Assembly: GCA_016785955.1 (NCBI GenBank)
Contig: JAEUWH010000032.1
Span: 1-64,000 of the forward strand
From: Pseudobdellovibrionaceae bacterium
GTDB lineage: Bacteria > Bdellovibrionota > Bdellovibrionia > Bdellovibrionales > Bdellovibrionaceae
Direction of reading: 5' to 3'
Length of the DNA stretch: 64,000 bases
Under the pieces are notes generated by a model that was not told where the DNA came from, ran no database searches, and worked only from the letters and a program-made list of their open reading frames with translations. Shown here in pieces: positions 58,262 to 64,000 of the stretch. A program made the translations under genes and the position numbers. The number at the start of each line of letters is the position of its first letter. The first letter of the stretch is position 1.

Positions 58262-59419
58262 ATGAGTCTTCTGTATTGTATTATTGATTTTTTTAACCGC
58301 TCTTACTTTAGTAGTCTGTTTTTAGGCGTTGATGGTTGTCTGATGTTTCCCGTTATTCTTTTCTTGAACCGCCAGGGGAATCGATTTTGGGCGCGCACTT
58401 TTTTAATCATCACACTGAACAGTTTTATTTTTGTCGCCACGACCACCACTCCCTTTGATGATAGCGGACGATTTTATTTTGTGCCGGTGGGAATCATGAC
58501 GTTGCTACTGTGCGAGCTGTACGAACGGCGTAGTATCATTTTTGGTTTTACTTTGCCTGTGGTGACTTATTTTATCTCGCTGAATGTTTCGATACCTGGC
58601 TATCAAGTCACCAGTGAATCTGGGATGGCGCAAGAGGCGGCACGCATCGTGAATTTTATTGGCGTCTATGGTTTCACGTTGTCCGAAATTTATGTCTTTG
58701 TGAACTATGTACGGCGCATGCGCATTCAAGCGGTCGAGCAAAGCAAATTTTCGGCGCTGGGAATAATGTCGTCCGGTATCGCCCACGAGATTAACAACCC
58801 TCTGGCCATTATCAAAGGACGCACGTATCTGGTATTAAAGCATCTGGAGCAATCGAACAAAACCGAGATTGAAAAAGATATTGATGTGATTTTAAAGACA
58901 ACCGATCGGATTGTAAAAATCATTCATGGCCTGCGCGTGTTTTCGCGCAATGCAGATGATGATCCTTCTTACGCAATCCAATCGAACGAACTTGTCCAGA
59001 CGGCTTTAGGCCTGTGCTCAGAGCGATTTCAACGAGCCGGAGTTATCATCGAAGTCGTCGTGAAGGAGCATTTTACGATTCAGGGCAAAGAAGCGCAATT
59101 GGTGCAAGTGTTGGTGAATTTGTTAAATAATGCATACGATGCCATTCAGGAATATTCGGAAAAATGGGTGCGCATCGAAGTTTCTGCCAAGAGGATTTGC
59201 GTGATTGACAGTGGGCAAGGAATACCAGAGAAAATTGCGGAAAAACTTATGCAGCCGTTCTACACAACTAAAAGTGTTGGCAAAGGCACGGGCCTGGGTT
59301 TAAGCATTTCTAAAGGCATTATTGATCGTCATGGGGGCGAGCTGTATTTGGATACTCGACACCGCAATACCTGTTTTGTCATGCATTTTGAATCTCGATC
59401 CCGCAAAAATGTCGGGTGA
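58262..59419 (+). CDS. Sensor histidine kinase
   Basis: The 385-residue protein has about five N-terminal membrane helices and a cytosolic kinase core. The H-box is SSGIAHEINNPLAIIKG, the N-box QVLVNLLNNAYDAIQE, and the ATP-lid motifs are IDSGQGIPEK and GKGTGLGLSISKGI. It is a membrane-bound two-component sensor; no response regulator lies next to it. The first hydrophobic segment may begin before the ATG at 58262. An upstream ATG at 58185 followed by a run of eight A would reach this frame only through a -1 shift. Confidence 0.88.
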   Translation: MSLLYCIIDFFNRSYFSSLFLGVDGCLMFPVILFLNRQGNRFWARTFLIITLNSFIFVATTTTPFDDSGRFYFVPVGIMTLLLCELYERRSIIFGFTLPVVTYFISLNVSIPGYQVTSESGMAQEAARIVNFIGVYGFTLSEIYVFVNYVRRMRIQAVEQSKFSALGIMSSGIAHEINNPLAIIKGRTYLVLKHLEQSNKTEIEKDIDVILKTTDRIVKIIHGLRVFSRNADDDPSYAIQSNELVQTALGLCSERFQRAGVIIEVVVKEHFTIQGKEAQLVQVLVNLLNNAYDAIQEYSEKWVRIEVSAKRICVIDSGQGIPEKIAEKLMQPFYTTKSVGKGTGLGLSISKGIIDRHGGELYLDTRHRNTCFVMHFESRSRKNVG

Positions 59420-59753
59420 AACAAAGCGTTCTCCATTCTAACAGTTAGGAACTGCGCCTTATGAGTGGACCCGCAGCAAATACCAAGTGGTAGTGCATGG
59501 CTCGAATAGCGAACCGATGTTGTGTGCGTGTACTGTATATTTCATCAGATCTTGGTCTTATCTGTCCCTCTCTTTTCCAGTCAAAGTATGTGGGTTACTG
59601 AGGGCCATCATAAATTCCACTTAAATGCAGGGCTATCAATAAAGGCTCATGAGTAAGAGTCGATAGGTGGTAACTAGTCATTCGTCCTCTAATGATGTGT
59701 GATGAGCATCCCATCTTCATTTAAGGGCTGACTGTTTGCATAGTTTATAAGAA
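59420..59753. other. Intergenic stretch without recognised features
   Basis: These 334 bases follow the histidine kinase and precede the secreted PRTase-like gene, both on the plus strand. I see no gene with a ribosome binding site, no hairpin with a T-tract, and no copy of the interspersed repeats. Confidence 0.4.
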
Positions 59754-60674
59754 ATGGGAAATAAATTATATAGATTTTTAAAGGTAAAACTGCCCACTTT
59801 TGCATTTATTGTATTACAGTTGTCTAGTAATTCGCCAATCGCAGCGGCCCCTGTACATTTTTCTTATTGTTTGAAATTCTATAGTGGACCTAACATCTCG
59901 CTTAGTTATGATAAAACTGCGTTTACAGGTAACCAACTCGATATTTCGAAATTGCGCTTATGGGCAGAGTCCCAGCCTCCCCATGCAATCGACGAGGCTC
60001 GGTTTGTGGCAAAAAACATTAAACTCGTTTCAATATCTATATTCGAAAAGCAGCTGCATTCAAATTTTTCTACCTATTTGCAGAGTATTGGCCCGCTTTC
60101 AAAAGTGGTTATTGTTTCTGAATCTGGAAAAAGTAATGGTTGGATTGCAGAGTATATTATGAAAAACTTTCCTGAAATGGGTATGCGCCAAGTAGAATTT
60201 GATAAATTAAATGATTTCATAATGAGTGAAACTCAATCGGGACATGATCCGAGTCAAATTCATTGGGCCATTGTCGATGATGCGACATACTCTGGTTTAC
60301 AGCTTAGAAGCCATATCGGCCACATTGAGTATTTAGCAAATAAAAATTCTTTTGCTCCTGTCATTGATGTCGTTGTGCCTTATTACACTCATCAAGCTAA
60401 AAAATATCTGGAAGAAGAAACTTCGTATGGAAACCAAGCCCGTGTCTATTCTTTAAATCGTATGCATTCAGTACAAGAGCTGTTCGAAAAGAAAGGGTTG
60501 TTTTCGGGAGTATTGACAATTTTCCAACATAAAATTCCAGACTCTCAAAGTTTTGACCATAACATCCGCCGGGGATGGATTTTCGCTACAGAGGATGCAA
60601 GAGGGAATATAGTCATTCCGCCAAACAAGATAAAATTTATTATTGAAAATCCTTCTCCGTATTCTCAGAAATAA
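59754..60674 (+). CDS. Exported hypothetical protein with a PRTase-like motif
   Basis: A signal peptide (LPTFAFIVLQLSSNSPIAAA) is followed by about 270 residues. The central block IHWAIVDDATYSGLQLRSHI resembles the phosphoribosyltransferase PRPP loop (hydrophobics, D-D, then T/Y-S-G), preceded by an alpha/beta segment (LSKVVIVSESGKSNGWIAEY). PRTases are normally cytosolic, so the exported location is odd. The similarity is local and may not mean activity. A terminator follows. Confidence 0.6.
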   Translation: MGNKLYRFLKVKLPTFAFIVLQLSSNSPIAAAPVHFSYCLKFYSGPNISLSYDKTAFTGNQLDISKLRLWAESQPPHAIDEARFVAKNIKLVSISIFEKQLHSNFSTYLQSIGPLSKVVIVSESGKSNGWIAEYIMKNFPEMGMRQVEFDKLNDFIMSETQSGHDPSQIHWAIVDDATYSGLQLRSHIGHIEYLANKNSFAPVIDVVVPYYTHQAKKYLEEETSYGNQARVYSLNRMHSVQELFEKKGLFSGVLTIFQHKIPDSQSFDHNIRRGWIFATEDARGNIVIPPNKIKFIIENPSPYSQK

Positions 60675-60751
60675 TTTTGTGGTCAAAACCCCTACAAATC
60701 AAGTCAGTTCTTAATCAGGATAACGAGCTTTGTGGATGTAGATTTTAGAGA

Positions 60752-60779
60752 CGCGGCGATAATAATAGCCGCGCTTTTT
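60752..60779 (+). terminator. Rho-independent terminator
   Basis: CGCGGC at 60752-60757 pairs with GCCGCG at 60768-60773 around a ten-base loop and is followed by five T at 60775-60779. It lies 78 bases after the stop of the PRTase-like gene. Confidence 0.7.
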
Positions 60780-60821
60780 AACTCGTGTCCCCTGCGGACA
60801 TGAATGTCGGTGCATCTGGCG

Positions 60822-61712
60822 CTAGCGTCTGATATTTTCTAAAAAACTGGCTTCTTTATCGGAACCGTACGATTTTATTTGGTTCAATCGCTCTGAACGT
60901 TTACTTGAGTCAACGAAGCCATATACGTTGGCTTGAATCCCTCGGGGGAGAAGCATGTCGGCGCTTTCGATATTGATTTTCATATCACCTTGATCGATAC
61001 GGATGCGGTTTTTCTCGGCGACGCCGATTTTTTTGGCTCCTTCGAACGGTAGATAGCTCAGATACAGACTTCCGCGATGGGTTGTTACGCCAAAATAGAC
61101 GTTGTTGCCGGTGGAATTATCCAAGCGGGATGCCCACACGTTACCTTTGTTGTCGAAGATGGTTAAACGACTGGAGTTGATTCCCAATTTACCAATGTCT
61201 TCGGCGGACTCATCAGACCAAATTTGAATTTTAAACTGGGCCACGACGCGACGATGGTCGTCTTGATATAAAACGATCGCGGGTGCATTCATGTTTTCAA
61301 TTGTAAATTCCTTTGCTTGCAGAACCTTGCCGGTTTTGACTTCGCCATTGCGATTCGGTGACATGGAATCAAACTGTTTTATTTTTAGTTGCAATTCACC
61401 ATGTGGATTAAATTGCCATTCATGGTACAGTGAGGTTGTCGGCAAGCCTTGATGAATTACGTTCCAATAGCTTGTGATGGGTTTTTCATTGCCAAAGCGC
61501 CAGCGACGTTCTTCATCGGGTTTAAAAAGCAATCGTGTGCCATTTTTATTAAATACCAGCAGATCACCTTGGATCTCTAATTTATAACGTAAGTTATTCA
61601 GTTCTATTTCTTTGCGGGGAGAGGTGGCTTCGGAAAAACTGATATCCTCGGCATGGGCCGAAAATGCTAAACCTAGACTGAGACTGACTAAACCTAAAAT
61701 AATTTTCTTCAT
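60822..61712 (-). CDS. Exported hypothetical protein in a sigma/anti-sigma operon
   Basis: The signal peptide (KKIILGLVSLSLGLAFSAHA) precedes about 275 residues, rich in strands and in Arg, Asn and Asp (IRIDQGDMKINIESADMLLP, and similar). No known family is seen. The ATG at 61712 follows AAAGG. It is 74 bases downstream of a small membrane protein that is coupled to an ECF sigma factor, so it may be the output gene of that pathway. Confidence 0.65.
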   Translation of the reverse strand: MKKIILGLVSLSLGLAFSAHAEDISFSEATSPRKEIELNNLRYKLEIQGDLLVFNKNGTRLLFKPDEERRWRFGNEKPITSYWNVIHQGLPTTSLYHEWQFNPHGELQLKIKQFDSMSPNRNGEVKTGKVLQAKEFTIENMNAPAIVLYQDDHRRVVAQFKIQIWSDESAEDIGKLGINSSRLTIFDNKGNVWASRLDNSTGNNVYFGVTTHRGSLYLSYLPFEGAKKIGVAEKNRIRIDQGDMKINIESADMLLPRGIQANVYGFVDSSKRSERLNQIKSYGSDKEASFLENIRR

Positions 61713-61786
61713 ATACAACCTTTCATTAATTTTTTTAATTTTCTTTATTCCTTTTTTTCTTTTCCTCTGTGTTTGTGGCGCCCACA

Positions 61787-62092
61787 CTAGTTATTGGTGT
61801 AAACGTACTCAAAAGTTTCATCGGCCACGTGATTTTTAGCGATCTTTTCTGAAAAGATATCAGAACTGGTGTGCCAAACAAACTTACCAATAATCAGACC
61901 GACCAAAAGAGCCGCCGCAAGTTGCAACCATTGAGCAGACCTAGGAGAGGAGTTATGAGGGAAACGGCTTGGTCGACGACGACGATTGGTTTTAAACGGG
62001 ATTTTTTTCCACGTCTGCATCATTTCCGTGGTCGGTGGTCTCGATATCTTTCGTCCTAAATCTTTTAAGGATTTAAAATCATCTTGGCTCAT
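61787..62092 (-). CDS. Small membrane protein, probable anti-sigma factor
   Basis: The 101-residue protein has a basic N-terminal cytosolic part of about 50 residues (WKKIPFKTNRRRRPSRFPHN), one membrane helix (AQWLQLAAALLVGLIIGKFV) and a short periplasmic tail. This is the size and plan of an anti-sigma factor, though no zinc motif is present. The ATG overlaps the stop of the sigma-factor gene by four bases, the usual sigma-anti-sigma coupling. Confidence 0.65.
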   Translation of the reverse strand: MSQDDFKSLKDLGRKISRPPTTEMMQTWKKIPFKTNRRRRPSRFPHNSSPRSAQWLQLAAALLVGLIIGKFVWHTSSDIFSEKIAKNHVADETFEYVYTNN

Positions 62093-62616
62093 AAACAGAT
62101 TCCCTTTGTGCTGAGTAAATCTTTTAGTTTTTCTTTAGCACGATGCAAATGACTTTTTACGGTACCGACCGGCAGTTTCAGTACCAGCGCCATATCATCC
62201 AAAGTCATTTCATCGTCCATATATAAGGTCAGTACATCTTGTTGAATAGCGCTCAGAGAGGTGATTTCCTTTAAAAACAATTCGATGGTTTGATGGCGGT
62301 GATAGTCGTCTTCCATGCTGGTCGTCGCAACAGAGACGAGCAGGGCATCCCAATCAAACTCTTCGCTGGTGGTCAGCACAATTTGGTTTAAATGATTATT
62401 TTCCAACGCCACAAAGCGAGCGATACCAAACGTGAAGGCATCAATTGATCCTCGTGATTCGTCATAAGACCCCTCGCTTAGCTTCTGATGAAGGCGTGAA
62501 AATACCTCTTGCGTTAAATCCGCAGCGTCTCGTAAAAAACCACGACGGATGAAATAGTTATAAAGTCGTGGCCCCAGCCGACCAACAATGTTTTCCCAAT
62601 TCAAAACGATCCTCAA
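62089..62616 (-). CDS. ECF-subfamily RNA polymerase sigma factor
   Basis: The protein of 175 residues has a sigma region 2 (NYFIRRGFLRDAADLTQEVF, then RLHQKL) and a region 4 helix-turn-helix (LSAIQQDVLTLYMDDEMTLD, DMALVLKLPVGTVKSHLHRA). It would direct RNA polymerase to a small set of promoters for envelope or stress genes. The start is TTG at 62616 with no clear ribosome binding site. It heads an operon with its probable anti-sigma factor and an exported protein. Confidence 0.88.
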   Translation of the reverse strand: MRIVLNWENIVGRLGPRLYNYFIRRGFLRDAADLTQEVFSRLHQKLSEGSYDESRGSIDAFTFGIARFVALENNHLNQIVLTTSEEFDWDALLVSVATTSMEDDYHRHQTIELFLKEITSLSAIQQDVLTLYMDDEMTLDDMALVLKLPVGTVKSHLHRAKEKLKDLLSTKGICL

Positions 62617-62692
62617 TAGACAGTCGTCACTGTGGGCGCACCGAACTCACTCTGCCAACAACAACAACTGGATTTAAGCTACAGTTATTCTA

Positions 62693-62742
62693 GGGCCTGT
62701 TTTCATTTCCTCGCGACGGCTAGGCAAATGAAGATAGGCCCT
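62693..62742. repeat. Interspersed long palindrome, copy D
   Basis: The arms GGGCCTGTTTTCATTT and AAATGAAGATAGGCCC enclose the conserved loop CTCGCGACGGCTAGGC. It lies 56 bases downstream of the minus-strand OsmC gene and upstream of the sigma-factor gene. Confidence 0.8.
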
Positions 62743-62797
62743 AATGAGTATTGTCGAAATTAAGAAAAAAGTTGCAATAAAAAATGAGGGTGTGTCG

Positions 62798-63169
62798 CTA
62801 TTCTTTAGAAATGGTAATTTGGCTTGTCAAAAGCTTATGAATCGGACATTTGTCGGCGATTTCCATCAGTCTTTTTTTGTCTTCGTCTGAAAGTTCGCCG
62901 ATCAAATCTATTTTTCTGGAAAGCACAGATTCTTTGCCTTCGGAAACTGTATGAACGGCGACATGGACATCGTCCAAGGGCATATTTTTACGGCGCGCGT
63001 ACATTTTCAGTGTTATCGCCGTGCAGGCGGCCAGCGCGGTTTCTAAAATTTCATGAGGATTCATGCCTTCGTCTTGGCCACCATTGTCCGGGGCCGTGTC
63101 GGCCAGTATTTGATGATGGCGAACTTCCGCTTTAACCAATAAATTGTGAATACCTTTCAATTTTATCAT
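62798..63169 (-). CDS. OsmC/YhfA-family protein
   Basis: The product of about 123 residues matches YhfA-like OsmC proteins. GMNPHEILETALAACTAITL carries the first cysteine and MEIADKCPIHKLLTSQ the second. It is probably a peroxidase or thiol-dependent detoxifying protein. I start at the ATG at 63169, where the domain begins; a longer frame to 63370 lacks conserved content. A second OsmC protein is at 22036. Confidence 0.85.
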   Translation of the reverse strand: MIKLKGIHNLLVKAEVRHHQILADTAPDNGGQDEGMNPHEILETALAACTAITLKMYARRKNMPLDDVHVAVHTVSEGKESVLSRKIDLIGELSDEDKKRLMEIADKCPIHKLLTSQITISKE

Positions 63170-63530
63170 ATAGATAGTTTGAAATAGTCTTTCAGAAAAA
63201 TCAAGGTCAGAGATCGTATTACCTGAAATTATCTTGATCGATCTGGCCTCATCGAGAGGCCTAGATAGATTGGTTAGAGCCGTAGCCCTAAAACTTTTCC
63301 AACCGCCGTATATTCCAGTAACCGACACACAATAAAACTGAAATGTTTTACCTTCTGATGACGTCCACATGGCTTCGATCTTTTCAAAAAATTAAATTAG
63401 AATCGAAGACATCAAACTATTTAAAAATAATCTGCGGATTGATATCAAATTTAACTGGTCCTCGAACACCGACGCCAGTCACCCGTTTTATGCTGCTATT
63501 GCCAGTTTGGGGATTTTTTACGATTTCGAG
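63170..63530. other. Intergenic stretch with a small hairpin
   Basis: These 361 bases separate the OsmC gene from the fatty acid hydroxylase gene. GGCCTC at 63245-63250 and GAGGCC at 63256-63261 form a six-base stem around ATCGA, without a T-tract. No gene is supported here. Confidence 0.4.
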
Positions 63531-64000
63531 CTACATTCGTTGCACGGGAAGAACGAGCCAGCCAAAGAATTCACGGAGAAAACTTCTTGGCTTTTCTGAA
63601 GCGACACCCACCCGATGCGTCGTCTGAATAGGGTGATCTTTGTACGTTCCAAATACTTTGTCCCAAAAAGTCAGAACTTCTGAAAAATTATAAGTCGGGC
63701 TTTTATCGTCTTGATAGTTATGGTGGATCAGGTGATAGCGTGGTAGCTGGAAATGTCTTGAGAACACCGTTGCCGGAAATTCGATATTAGAATGTTTAAC
63801 AAGAGAGATAACCCAAATCACTGAATACAATGAGGCGACCACCACGCGATCAAAGCCCAAAGTAAAAAGAAAAATCAGTTCGGGTACGTACAAAATAAAA
63901 TCATCGACGGGATGGGTACGAGTAGAGGTTAAGGTTCCCAGTCGTTCAGGCATGTGATGAAGGGCATGAAATCTCCACAAGAAGGGGTTTTTATGCATCC
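63531..64000 (-). CDS. Sterol desaturase/fatty acid hydroxylase family protein (N-terminus beyond window)
   Basis: The visible 155 residues carry the histidine motifs of the family, WRFHALHHMPER (H-x-x-H-H), HPVDDFILY and YHLIHHNYQDDKSPTYNFSE, and hydrophobic helices (PELIFLFTLGFDRVVVASLY, then SVIWVISL). The enzymes are diiron membrane hydroxylases or desaturases. The sequence continues past the right edge, so the N-terminal helices are not seen; an ATG at 63998 is probably internal. Confidence 0.88.
   Translation of the reverse strand, partial: MHKNPFLWRFHALHHMPERLGTLTSTRTHPVDDFILYVPELIFLFTLGFDRVVVASLYSVIWVISLVKHSNIEFPATVFSRHFQLPRYHLIHHNYQDDKSPTYNFSEVLTFWDKVFGTYKDHPIQTTHRVGVASEKPRSFLREFFGWLVLPVQRM

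Overview
The window most probably comes from a predatory bacterium of the Bdellovibrionota, close to but not necessarily within Bdellovibrio. I infer this from gene content. There is a TIGR02147/DUF4423 regulator, a family especially common in Bdellovibrio and Fibrobacter. There is a lexA-imuA-imuB-dnaE2 mutagenesis operon, and an abundance of exported lipoproteins, hydrolases, outer-membrane barrels and lipid-modifying enzymes. No rRNA or tRNA gene, CRISPR array, phage or insertion sequence was recognised.

Layout. 1-5200: housekeeping and exported genes (pseudouridine synthase, VF530-type DNA-binding protein, RNase T2 lipoprotein, RibD/DHFR-like reductase, small secreted proteins). 5464-7472: an acetate permease pair (actP-yjcH). 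8062-12523: a visibly AT-rich block with a FeeM-like N-acyl amino acid synthase, a hexapeptide-repeat membrane protein, a diiron oxygenase-like protein, a phosphatidylserine decarboxylase, a Coq4-like protein and an isoprenylcysteine/phospholipid methyltransferase-like protein. It reads as an uncharacterised lipid or signal biosynthesis cluster. 12644-17423: a LysR regulator, FAD monooxygenase, PvcB-like Fe/2-oxoglutarate oxygenase and PvcA-like isonitrile synthase, with a divergent DOPA 4,5-dioxygenase-like gene. This is an isonitrile natural-product cluster with an apparently new gene combination.

17653-31422: exported proteins (a DUF4832-like protein ending in a thrombospondin type-1 repeat, a secreted barstar-like protein, an LpxR-like lipid A deacylase, an alpha/beta hydrolase), regulators (Lrp, XRE-cupin), sodB and OsmC. 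31555-39475: PepSY, LprI, a PD-(D/E)XK-XPD helicase fusion next to an internally deleted metallo-beta-lactamase exonuclease, a subtilase, and the TIGR02147 operon. 41326-49287: a general-stress island (CsbD, BON, YflT-like glycine-zipper, ferritin-like, DUF1328, SYLF and DUF883 proteins with outer-membrane barrels). 49463-54971: the SOS mutasome operon, preceded by two GTTC-N7-GTTC boxes. 55155-64000: HD hydrolase, ABC exporter pair, histidine kinase, ECF sigma/anti-sigma pair, OsmC and a fatty acid hydroxylase cut by the window end.

Two families of short interspersed repeats sit downstream of genes across the window. One is a long palindrome with a conserved loop (17460, 21327 half copy, 32094, 62693). 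The other is a non-palindromic element around TGTCATTACCAACC (24944, 26357, 39520, 47444). Degenerate microsatellite-like tracts occur at 24958, 43498, 47317 and 49305. All functional calls rest on reading motifs by eye; no database search was run.
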